Positions 1 through 7,832 of a stretch of DNA of 64,000 nucleotides are shown one piece after another. The stretch lies in assembly GCF_001443605.1 (NCBI RefSeq), contig NZ_CP013118.1:752225-816224 (forward strand). The letters are read 5' to 3'. Origin of the DNA: Salinivirga cyanobacteriivorans (GTDB lineage Bacteria > Bacteroidota > Bacteroidia > Bacteroidales > Salinivirgaceae). The translations under genes and the position numbers were made by a program. Within the stretch, counting starts at the first letter, position 1; each line of letters starts with the position of its first letter. The notes under the pieces were generated by a model. It did no database searches. It was not told the origin of the DNA and saw only the letters and a list, made by a program, of their open reading frames with translations.

Positions 1-1271
1 CTCAGCAACCAGTGGTTTTTGCGGTTCTGGATCAGGTAGGCTGCCCCCATCCAAAGCACCACTGCAGAGAGGACCTGGTTCGAGAGGCCCAGGTATTTCC
101 ATACCGTGGCAAAATCAAGCTGCGACAACGCAAAACCCAGCACAAAAAGCGGAATACTTACAATAAGCCGGTTGCCAATGGTTTTTTGTTTAAAATTGAA
201 AATATCGGCTACGGTGAGGCGGGCGCTCCTAAAGGCCGTATCACCCGTACTGATGGGAAGTGCAATAACACCTACAATGGCAAAAACTGCCCCTACCCTG
301 CCCAACCACGAGCGACTAATCATGTCCACAACCTCGGCAGGATTGTGCCCTATTTCTACCATTTTAGTGTTCAGACTCTCCGCATCGCCAAAATAGTTCA
401 TGGCTGCCGTGGCCCAAATAATGGCCACAATACCCTCGGCAATCATGGCACCGTAAAAAACCTGACGCCCCTGTTTTTCGTTTTTCAGGCAGCGCGCCAT
501 GATGGGTGCCTGCGTAGAGTGAAAACCTGAAATAGCTCCGCACGAAATCACAATGAACATCATCGGGATCAGAATATTTTGATCGGGTGTATGATGCCAG
601 TTTTTTAGGTTTGCAGGGACAAGTTCCATCATATCCATTTCACCGGTAGCCCCCTGCCAAATCATGGCTACAGCTATGCCCACGGCCATCACCAAAAGCG
701 CCAGCCCGAAAACAGGATATATTTTGCCAATAATTTTATTGATGGGCAGTAACGTCGCAATAAGGTAATAAGCAAAAATGCCATACAACCACCATAGCTT
801 ACCTCCACCGGTAATTTTTTCTAGCAATCCGGCCGGACCGGTCACAAAGGCCACACCTACGAAAATCAACAACACAATGGTAAAAACCCGCAAAAATTGT
901 TGCATGCCCGTACCCAGGTATTTGCCCACCAGTTCGGGCAGGCTGGCACCATTGTTCCGCACAGAAAGCATACCCGAAAAATAGTCGTGCACACTACCCA
1001 TAAAAACACATCCTACCACAATCCACACATAAGCCCAGGGCCCGTACATTGCTCCCAGAATGGCCCCAAAAATAGGTCCCAGCCCGGCAATATTCAAAAA
1101 TTCAATCATAAAAACCTTCCAGCGCGGCATGGGGATAAAATCCACTCCATCGTTAAGTCGGTAAGCAGGTGTTTCGCGGTTGGCATCTTCACCAAAAAAA
1201 CCTGCAATAAACTTTCCGTAAATAAGATATCCGATAATCAGTGCAGCAATTGCTATGATGAACGTGACCAT
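1..1271 (-). CDS. cstA: Carbon starvation protein CstA family transporter (C-terminus outside window)
   Basis: Reading the minus strand from an ATG at 1271 gives an uninterrupted frame to the window edge, about 423 residues, starting MVTFIIAIAALIIGYLIYG. It is a polytopic inner-membrane protein with many hydrophobic helices. CstA-family hallmarks visible are FLNIAGLGPIFGAILGAMYG, the CVFMGSVHDYFSG segment, and SGFHSTQAPIMARCLKNE. CstA proteins are peptide or pyruvate uptake transporters induced by carbon limitation; the substrate here is inferred from family only. The start is chosen because it directly precedes the first membrane helix and matches the usual CstA N-terminus. The C-terminus is missing only because the window ends. 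It is divergent from the large-protein array to its right. Plus-strand open frames over this stretch are shadows. Confidence 0.9.
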   Translation of the reverse strand, partial: MVTFIIAIAALIIGYLIYGKFIAGFFGEDANRETPAYRLNDGVDFIPMPRWKVFMIEFLNIAGLGPIFGAILGAMYGPWAYVWIVVGCVFMGSVHDYFSGMLSVRNNGASLPELVGKYLGTGMQQFLRVFTIVLLIFVGVAFVTGPAGLLEKITGGGKLWWLYGIFAYYLIATLLPINKIIGKIYPVFGLALLVMAVGIAVAMIWQGATGEMDMMELVPANLKNWHHTPDQNILIPMMFIVISCGAISGFHSTQAPIMARCLKNEKQGRQVFYGAMIAEGIVAIIWATAAMNYFGDAESLNTKMVEIGHNPAEVVDMISRSWLGRVGAVFAIVGVIALPISTGDTAFRSARLTVADIFNFKQKTIGNRLIVSIPLFVLGFALSQLDFATVWKYLGLSNQVLSAVVLWMGAAYLIQNRKNHWLL

Positions 1272-1449
1272 TTTTTTGAAAGACAAATTTACAATAATCT
1301 GTTTTCCATTGTTTTTATTGATGTGCTTTTTATAATTTCTCAGGCATAATTCACTGCCGTAGTTGCTCAGCTTTGTTGTTCCCCATGAGCACGAATCCAA
1401 AACTATAGTACTCATTTACAGATATGTTAACGAAATCACAAATAACTCA

Positions 1450-1457
1450 TATGTTTG
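1450..1457 (+). promoter_or_regulatory. Candidate Bacteroidota -7 element (TATGTTTG)
   Basis: TATGTTTG matches the Bacteroidota -7 consensus TAnnTTTG exactly. No convincing -33 TTTG lies 19-21 bp upstream. If used, transcription would start near 1463 and give fibre gene 1 a leader of about 220 nt. The motif is short, so chance occurrence in AT-rich DNA is likely enough to keep confidence low. Confidence 0.28.
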
Positions 1458-1616
1458 ATTTTTAAGAAATAATGGAGTAAATTGCTTAGGAAAGTGTCTG
1501 GGGAGCTTTTATTTTATTGCAGCCTTTCGGAATAACACCGGGGTAAAAAACAAGAATATGCATTTGTAGGATAGCAAAACTATTCGAGAAAATTATCCTG
1601 TAATTGAGTTATAAAA

Positions 1617-1645
1617 TCAGTTCCATGTATCCCTCCGGAAACTGA
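1617..1645 (+). promoter_or_regulatory. Stem-loop in the leader of fibre gene 1
   Basis: TCAGTTCC (1617-1624) pairs with GGAAACTGA (1637-1645) with one bulged A, around a 12-nt loop, followed by CTTTTAATA. It lies 37 nt upstream of the start codon. The form resembles a weak terminator or attenuator, or an mRNA-stabilising 5' hairpin. It is seen in sequence only; the role is inference. Confidence 0.3.
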
Positions 1646-1681
1646 CTTTTAATAGGGACCTAACTATTAAAACAGCATACT

Positions 1682-4600
1682 ATGAAAAAACAGCTACTTG
1701 TTGTGCTAGCCTGTATAATCAGTCTTGCACACCTTTCTGCACAACCTACTACATTCAATTACCAGGCTGTAGTGCGGGATACGGATGGCAATATCATAGC
1801 TGATCAACCAATTCTACTGCAACTATCGATCATTGATTTTCAGGAAACCCTTTACTACACGGAAGAACATAGCGCCACAACTAACGGTTTCGGCCAAATA
1901 CAGGTAGAAGTTGGCGCCGGGGCTCCTATTTCAGGTCTATTTGAAGATGTGCCGTGGGCTGAGCAACAATTATTGATGGAAATCAAAGTTTCTATAAATG
2001 AGGGAGTATCCTACATCGAAATGGGACAATCACCCTTGCTTGGAGTACCTTACGCCTTCTATGCTGCTTCCATCGAACCGGGAACCGGCATAGAATCTGT
2101 ATCTGACAACGGCGATGGCACACTCACCTTCCATTTTACCGATGGTTCCTCCTACACCACTCCCAACCTTGCCGGCCCCACGCTGGAGGACCAGCCAGGG
2201 AATCTCATCTACCACGACTCCACCGGGTGGGTAGGCACCGACGCCATTAAGATTGCAGGCAGCAATGTAGCTATCGGAACCAATCCCGCTATCTCAAGAT
2301 TATTGGTACATGGCGATGTCACCGCCAATATTGACGATCCGATTTTTGAAGTAAAAAATAAAGACGGCAATGTGGTATTTGCTGTATACCAAAATGGTGT
2401 GGAAGTAAATGTGGATGAATCAGCAAAAAACAAAGCCCAAAAAGGTGGTTTTGCTGTAGGTGGACTTACCGGAGGTAAAGACAGCATTGTACAATATTTC
2501 AGGGTAACGCCCGACAGCGTGCGTGTTTATCTGAAAAATGACAGCACCAAAGCTCAAAAAGGTGGTTTTGCTGTGGGTGGACTAACTTCAGGTAAAGGTT
2601 CAACAGAGTACCTCAGGGTAACACGCGACAGCACCCGTGTATATGTCGATAACTCAGCAAAAGCTCAAAAAGGAGGATTTGCAGTCGGTGGGCTCACCAG
2701 TGGGAAAAACGGAGCCTATTTTATGGATTTAACACCAGAGAATTATTTCATTGGGCATGAAAGTGGAAGCAATTTATCCACAGGTTTATACAATTCAACC
2801 CTGGGCTATCAATCAGGGTATTCAATAAATGAAGGTAATAGCAACGCATTTATCGGGTATCAAAGTGGCTACAACAACAATATTGGATCCGGGAACCTGT
2901 TCCTGGGATACCAAACCGGATTTACCAATACCGATGGAAATTATAATACATTCCTGGGCTACCTTGCTGGCTACTCCAATACAATCGGTGTATTCAACAC
3001 ATTCCTTGGCAGTTTCTCAGGCTATAGCACCACTAATGGCTACAACAATACCTTTGTGGGCGACTCAACCGGATATCATAACCAGTCCGGGTACTTCAAT
3101 ACCTTTATAGGAACTGGTTGCGGCAACCAAAACACAAATGGAAACTCAAACGTATTTATTGGGAATAAAGCAGGTTACAGCAATACATCGGGATTTACAA
3201 ACATTTTTATTGGTAATAAAGCAGGATACCTGGCAGAAACCGGGCAGCAAAACGTATATATCGGAAACCTATCTGGTTATCATAGTACATCAACCTGGGG
3301 TAATGTGTGTATTGGCTTTCGCAGCGGAGAAAATACCACCACCGGGGGTGCCAATACTTTTGTGGGTGCCCGCACAGGCTTTACCAATTCCACAGGATTC
3401 TCAAATACCTTTATCGGAATTGAGGCAGGTTATACGCTTGATACAAGCTGCTGTAATACAATGATCGGCGACCATGCCGGATACCTGGTAGCTAAAGGGG
3501 AGAATAATGTAATAATGGGTGCCTATGCCGGATACAACTTTGCAGAATCTACTGAAAATGGTTATGCCAATGTTTTCATTGGTAATGAAAGCGGATTTAA
3601 CAGCATCGAAGGCTTTGCCAATGTGATGATTGGCCATAAAGCAGGCTTTAGTAATGTTGAAGCCAATTCAAGTGTGGTCATTGGCAATGAATCCGGTTAC
3701 AGCATCACTTCAGGAACAGACAATGTGTATATTGGTAATAAAGCCGGATATTCGAGCACGGAGAATTACAGCAATGTTTTTATTGGTAATGAAAGTGGCT
3801 TTAACACAACTACTGGAAGTGATAACGTTTTCATGGGTTTTTTAAGTGGCCACTCCAACACCACTGGTAGAGAAAATGTGTACATAGGCTGGCTAGCCGG
3901 TCGCTCTAGTGAAACCACACTGGGCAATACTTTTATTGGTTCTTCAACTGGTGAGCACAATGAAGAGGGATATTCGAATACTTTCATTGGTCTGCATGCC
4001 GGTTCATTAAACAAAGACGGTTCTGAAAACACTGTTATTGGCGCCTGGACAGCCTCTGACACTACCCTGGGCTGGGGAAACACCATTATGGGTATGGGTG
4101 CTGCAAGAGTGTTAACTGGCAACCATAATGTGGTAATAGGGAACCGGGCAGGTGAAATAAAAGAAACAGGTAGCAATAATGTGATCATCGGACGGGGTGC
4201 CGGGCACAAAAACCAGGGAGATGCCAATGTTTTTATTGGAAATGACGCCGGAAACTTCAATGCTGAAGGATCAGGCAATGTTTTTATTGGAAATGAAGCA
4301 GGAGCGCATGAAGAAGGGTCCAATAAGCTATACATTGATAATACACCTAATGATTCAGCACATGCAATGATCTATGGAGATTTTGCAGAAAAAACCGTAA
4401 GGTTCAATTCCTGGTTATCCATGAATGCTCCGCCAGATAAAGATTACGATTTTACCATAGATAACCGCTGGACATCATCCAACATCAAGCTTAATGGAGT
4501 CGGAGATGGCTATAATTATTCCACTTTAGCGCTGTGTGCGAAAAATTCCTCCAATGAAAATCTATGGCAAATCAATCATAGTCTCAATGACCATAAACTA

Positions 4601-5113
4601 TCCATAGCTTCGCATAGCGGTGGAGGGTGGCATGTACCGCTTACCATTGACACTACTGGTATTTTTAATTTCGATGGCGAACTAATTCCCGTAAACGACA
4701 ATACCAAAAACATTGGAAGCAGCTCCAACAGGTGGAACACCGTCTATGCTGCAAATGGCGTAGTACAAACCTCCGATGCAAGATTAAAAACAGATATCAC
4801 AAATCTGAGCTACGGTTTAGCCGAAATCATGAGCTTGCGGGCGGTTTCTTTCCATTGGAAAGGAAAAGAAAACGGAAAACAAAAAATTGGTTTGATCGCG
4901 CAGGAAGTAGATGATGTCATAAAAGAAGTGGTCACTAAAGGCGATAACGAACTTCAAACCCTTGGAATTAATTACTCTAATCTTATACCGGTACTAATCA
5001 AAGGTATGCAGGAACAGCAATCTACTATCCGTCAACATCAATCTACCATCACTAAGCAACAAGAAATCATCAATGATTTGCTAAACAGAATCGAGAAAAT
5101 TGAAAACAAGTAA
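1682..5113 (+). CDS. Fibre gene 1: modular surface/secreted protein with S74 intramolecular chaperone tail
   Basis: 1143 residues. Order: Sec signal peptide (1-20, cut before QPTTFNYQAVVRD), a globular head shared by all paralogues (21-130), an HFTDGSSYTT segment (about 148-165), three GGFAVGGL repeats (255-345), about thirty 17-residue GxxNxFIGxxAGxxNTT repeats (353-886), a linker, an S74 endosialidase-type chaperone domain opening with SDARLKTDI (about 1030), and a C-terminal coiled coil. S74 domains trimerise beta-helical fibres and then cut themselves off; the Ser and the Lys five residues later, thought to form the catalytic pair, are both present. So a trimeric fibre is expected. No T9SS sorting domain or outer-membrane anchor is visible, so the export route is unclear. 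It is the first gene of the array; the next starts 17 bp downstream. Substrate or partner is unknown. Confidence 0.85.
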   Translation: MKKQLLVVLACIISLAHLSAQPTTFNYQAVVRDTDGNIIADQPILLQLSIIDFQETLYYTEEHSATTNGFGQIQVEVGAGAPISGLFEDVPWAEQQLLMEIKVSINEGVSYIEMGQSPLLGVPYAFYAASIEPGTGIESVSDNGDGTLTFHFTDGSSYTTPNLAGPTLEDQPGNLIYHDSTGWVGTDAIKIAGSNVAIGTNPAISRLLVHGDVTANIDDPIFEVKNKDGNVVFAVYQNGVEVNVDESAKNKAQKGGFAVGGLTGGKDSIVQYFRVTPDSVRVYLKNDSTKAQKGGFAVGGLTSGKGSTEYLRVTRDSTRVYVDNSAKAQKGGFAVGGLTSGKNGAYFMDLTPENYFIGHESGSNLSTGLYNSTLGYQSGYSINEGNSNAFIGYQSGYNNNIGSGNLFLGYQTGFTNTDGNYNTFLGYLAGYSNTIGVFNTFLGSFSGYSTTNGYNNTFVGDSTGYHNQSGYFNTFIGTGCGNQNTNGNSNVFIGNKAGYSNTSGFTNIFIGNKAGYLAETGQQNVYIGNLSGYHSTSTWGNVCIGFRSGENTTTGGANTFVGARTGFTNSTGFSNTFIGIEAGYTLDTSCCNTMIGDHAGYLVAKGENNVIMGAYAGYNFAESTENGYANVFIGNESGFNSIEGFANVMIGHKAGFSNVEANSSVVIGNESGYSITSGTDNVYIGNKAGYSSTENYSNVFIGNESGFNTTTGSDNVFMGFLSGHSNTTGRENVYIGWLAGRSSETTLGNTFIGSSTGEHNEEGYSNTFIGLHAGSLNKDGSENTVIGAWTASDTTLGWGNTIMGMGAARVLTGNHNVVIGNRAGEIKETGSNNVIIGRGAGHKNQGDANVFIGNDAGNFNAEGSGNVFIGNEAGAHEEGSNKLYIDNTPNDSAHAMIYGDFAEKTVRFNSWLSMNAPPDKDYDFTIDNRWTSSNIKLNGVGDGYNYSTLALCAKNSSNENLWQINHSLNDHKLSIASHSGGGWHVPLTIDTTGIFNFDGELIPVNDNTKNIGSSSNRWNTVYAANGVVQTSDARLKTDITNLSYGLAEIMSLRAVSFHWKGKENGKQKIGLIAQEVDDVIKEVVTKGDNELQTLGINYSNLIPVLIKGMQEQQSTIRQHQSTITKQQEIINDLLNRIEKIENK
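2555..2664 (+). repeat. 110-bp block identical to 6022-6131 (fibre genes 1 and 2)
   Basis: By direct comparison every base matches 6022-6131 in fibre gene 2. The block covers one GGFAVGGL unit. Flanking sequence differs between the genes, so identity has been transferred or maintained over this segment alone. Confidence 0.85.
2741..4340 (+). repeat. 17-residue (51-bp) NxFIG shaft repeats of fibre gene 1
   Basis: Imperfect tandem units of the form GxxNxFIGxxAGYxNTT, clearest as NVFIGNKAGYSNTSG. The regular Asn, Ile-Gly and Ala-Gly spacing suggests one beta-solenoid coil per unit. The repeats are diverged in DNA and coding throughout, so this is protein repetition and not an RNA or CRISPR repeat. 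Confidence 0.85.
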
Positions 5114-5130
5114 TAACTAAACAAAGATTT

Positions 5131-7695
5131 ATGAAAAAACTAACTTTATTATCCTTAATTATAACATTTTTATCGCTAGGATCTTCAGCACAACCCACCA
5201 CATTCAATTACCAGGCAGTGGTGCGCGATACAGACGGAAACCTCATTACAAACCAGCAGACTTTGTTGAGGCTTTCTATTACCGATCCTGAGCAAAACAT
5301 CTATTACGAAGAGGAACACCAGCCAACTACATCCGAATTTGGTCAAATTCAAATTGAAGTGGGCGGCGGAACACTAATCTCAGGTTCTTTTGTCAATATT
5401 CCATGGGGATCGGCTCAACTACTGCTAAACGTTGACATATCGATGGACGAAGGAACTACCTTTACAAACCTGGGACAATCTCCATTACTCGCCGTCCCCT
5501 ATGCCTTTTATTCTGCTTCAGGTGAACCCGGCCCCGAAGGCCCTGCCGGCAACGGCATAGAAACAGTTGAAGATAATGGCAATGGCACGCTCACCTTCCA
5601 TTTTACCGATGGTTCCTCCTACACCACGCCCAACCTGGCCGGCCCTACCCTCGAGGACCAGCCCGGAAACCTCATCTACCACGACTCCACCGGATGGGTG
5701 GGCACAGATGCCATTAAAATTGCAGGCAGCAATGTGGCCATTGGCACCAACCCTGCTATATCGAGGTTACTTGTGCATGGCGATACCAACGCCAGTGAGG
5801 ATGATCCCATTTTCGAAGTCAAAAACAAGAACGGTAATGTGGTATTTGCCGTTTACCAAACCGGTGTAGAAGTAAATGTAGATGAAACAGCCGGCAGCAA
5901 AGGCCTTAAAGGAGGTTTCGCAGTGGGCGGCCTCACAGGCGGAAAAGACAGCATTGTACAATACTTCAAAGTAACGCCTGACAGCGTGCGGGTTTACCTC
6001 CGAGAAGATACTACAAAAGCGCAAAAAGGTGGTTTTGCTGTGGGTGGACTAACTTCAGGTAAAGGTTCAACAGAGTACCTCAGGGTAACACGCGACAGCA
6101 CCCGTGTATATGTCGATAACTCAGCAAAAGCCCAAAAAGGTGGTTTTGCAGTCGGTGGGCTCACCGGGGGTAAAACAATCACAAATTTCCTCGACCTCAC
6201 GCCGGACAATTACTTTATTGGCCACAATGCAGGAGCCAATACCGAGGCAGACGGATCTTATTACGGAATGTATAACTCTTTCATAGGGTTCGAAAGTGGC
6301 TACATGAACACCACAGGTCATCATAACGTATTTTTGGGTTATTATTCCGGCCGTTCGAGTGTTGAAGGCTTCAATAATGTGTTTATAGGCAACAATAGCG
6401 GTTCGTCAAACTTTGACGGGTACCGGAATGTTTTTATTGGTACTGATGCGGGAGCAAGCAATACCGAAGGATATCTCAATACTTTTATTGGCAATGTTGC
6501 CGGCACATCAAATATTGATGGGTATGCCAATACTATAGTTGGTAATTATGCAGGGTACAGTAATGAAAGCGGGAATCTCAATGTATTTATTGGTCAGTCG
6601 GCCGGGAATAACAACAGAAGTGGTAGTAGAAATGTCTGCGTGGGCCGCCGCACAGGCTATAGCAATAAAACCGGAGAAACCAACACCTACATAGGTGATG
6701 AAGCAGCTTATTTTGATACAAGTGCTGTCAATAACACATTTCTCGGAGCATCGGCTGGTCGCAATATTCAAAGTGGAAGCAACAATGTATTCCTTGGCTA
6801 TCAGGCTGGGATGAATGAAAACGGCTCGAATAAATTGTATATCAGCAACAGTGAGACAAATAATTTAATTTACGGGGAATTTGACACGAAGCAGCTGAAA
6901 TTTGATGCACATGTCGGTATAAATACTGACCCATCACCAAGTATTCAGCTTTACGTTGATGACCCTACTGCAAATAACGATAATCCAGCCATTTATGGTG
7001 TCCATAACGTCACTGACAACTACGGAATTGGTGTACAGGGGTTGGGTCGTTTTATAGGTGTAAGGGGCAGGGGATATACTGTAACGTCAAACGCATTTGG
7101 TATATATGGTTATGCCTACGGATCGGGAACGGGCACAAGATATGGCGTATATGGCTATGCAACAGGAGGCACCACAAACTGGGCCGGTTATTTTTCCGGA
7201 AATGTAAATGTAACGGGTACAGTTACAAAAGCAAATTCAGCCACAAAAATTGATCACCCGCAGGACCCTGAAAACAAATATTTGGTACACGCCAATGTGG
7301 GCAGTCCTGACATGAAAAATATTTATGACGGAGTTGTGGTTCTTGATGCTTCAGGCAGTGCAAAAATTGAATTACCAGCATATTTTAGTGCATTCAACAA
7401 AGACTTTCGCTACCAACTAACAGCCATAGGCCAACCCGCCCCTTCCATTTACATTGAGCAAGAAATTACAGATAACACATTCATTATAGCAGGCGGGGAG
7501 CCCGGAATGAAAATTTCATGGCAGGTAACCGGCATCAGAAATGATCCATATGCCCAAAAGAACAGTCTGGAAGTTGAGAAAGCCAAACGTCCTGAAAACC
7601 ACGGCAAGTATACGAATCCTGAATCATATAACAAATCAGAAGAATATAGCATAAACTATGACGAAAAGACAATGCCAAAAACAGATGGTAGGTAA
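5131..7695 (+). CDS. Fibre gene 2: modular secreted protein with a non-S74 C-terminal domain
   Basis: 854 residues. It has a signal peptide (1-20), the shared FNYQAVVRD head, a short collagen-like GEPGPEGPAG stretch, the HFTDGSSYTT segment, three GGFAVGGL repeats (about 258-345) and a short 17-residue-repeat shaft (about 360-573). It then departs from gene 1: a glycine- and tyrosine-rich section (about 625-690, GIYGYAYGSGTGTRYGVYGY) leads to a conserved tail (about 706-835) running from KIDHPQDPENKYLVHA to SWQVTGIRNDPYA. I recognise that tail as a recurring end of bacterial fibre-like proteins, but know no assigned function. No S74 domain, T9SS signal or anchor is seen. The 5' third (5463-6041) is identical in DNA to fibre gene 4, and 6022-6131 to fibre gene 1, so the gene is a mosaic. 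Confidence 0.82.
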   Translation: MKKLTLLSLIITFLSLGSSAQPTTFNYQAVVRDTDGNLITNQQTLLRLSITDPEQNIYYEEEHQPTTSEFGQIQIEVGGGTLISGSFVNIPWGSAQLLLNVDISMDEGTTFTNLGQSPLLAVPYAFYSASGEPGPEGPAGNGIETVEDNGNGTLTFHFTDGSSYTTPNLAGPTLEDQPGNLIYHDSTGWVGTDAIKIAGSNVAIGTNPAISRLLVHGDTNASEDDPIFEVKNKNGNVVFAVYQTGVEVNVDETAGSKGLKGGFAVGGLTGGKDSIVQYFKVTPDSVRVYLREDTTKAQKGGFAVGGLTSGKGSTEYLRVTRDSTRVYVDNSAKAQKGGFAVGGLTGGKTITNFLDLTPDNYFIGHNAGANTEADGSYYGMYNSFIGFESGYMNTTGHHNVFLGYYSGRSSVEGFNNVFIGNNSGSSNFDGYRNVFIGTDAGASNTEGYLNTFIGNVAGTSNIDGYANTIVGNYAGYSNESGNLNVFIGQSAGNNNRSGSRNVCVGRRTGYSNKTGETNTYIGDEAAYFDTSAVNNTFLGASAGRNIQSGSNNVFLGYQAGMNENGSNKLYISNSETNNLIYGEFDTKQLKFDAHVGINTDPSPSIQLYVDDPTANNDNPAIYGVHNVTDNYGIGVQGLGRFIGVRGRGYTVTSNAFGIYGYAYGSGTGTRYGVYGYATGGTTNWAGYFSGNVNVTGTVTKANSATKIDHPQDPENKYLVHANVGSPDMKNIYDGVVVLDASGSAKIELPAYFSAFNKDFRYQLTAIGQPAPSIYIEQEITDNTFIIAGGEPGMKISWQVTGIRNDPYAQKNSLEVEKAKRPENHGKYTNPESYNKSEEYSINYDEKTMPKTDGR
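5463..6041 (+). repeat. 579-bp block identical to 12177-12755 (fibre genes 2 and 4)
   Basis: No mismatch was found by eye between 5463-6041 and 12177-12755, including third codon positions. The wider collinear match is 5191-6041 with 11905-12755, which has only about ten substitutions, all in the first 270 bp, and no indels. It encodes the end of the head through the start of the second GGFAVGGL repeat. Confidence 0.85.
6211..6850 (+). repeat. 17-residue shaft repeats of fibre gene 2
   Basis: About twelve imperfect GxxNVFIGxxAGxSN units, for example GYRNVFIGTDAGASNTE. This is the shortest shaft in the array and less than half the length of that in gene 1. Confidence 0.8.
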
Positions 7696-7832
7696 CCACA
7701 CAACATCGCAATGTTATGCAGCTTATGCAACATGAACACCTAAACTAAAACCGATCGAGCTCAAAAAAGCAGGTTGTTTTTTGTCGTACCAAAAACCAGA
7801 GAAATAATACCAACAATCAATACCAGAACATC

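Larger units (their letters stand above)
1272..1681. other. Divergent intergenic region between cstA and the fibre-gene array
   Basis: This 410-bp AT-rich stretch has no credible gene on either strand and no tRNA-like fold. It must hold the promoters of cstA (minus) and of the first fibre gene (plus). Two candidate elements are listed separately: a -7-like motif at 1450-1457 and a leader hairpin at 1617-1645. Nothing else recognisable was seen. Confidence 0.7.

Noticed and set aside
12-530. 172-residue plus-strand open frame (and 897-1349)
   Set aside because: The minus strand encodes a full-quality CstA sequence over the same bases; the plus-strand translations have no domain character.
1284-1291. 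TAAATTTG on the minus strand as a cstA -7 element
   Set aside because: It matches the consensus but lies only 13 bp from the start codon, leaving a leader of about eight bases, and has no -33 partner.
3766-4335. 189-residue minus-strand open frame
   Set aside because: It lies antisense to the 17-residue repeats of fibre gene 1. The periodic coding sequence keeps the opposite strand free of stops; the product is a low-complexity Pro/Ile/Lys repeat without any recognisable fold.
2741-4340. CRISPR array suggested by regular 51-bp periodicity
   Set aside because: Units are diverged, contiguous without spacers, and preserve a protein pattern; there are no cas genes in the window.
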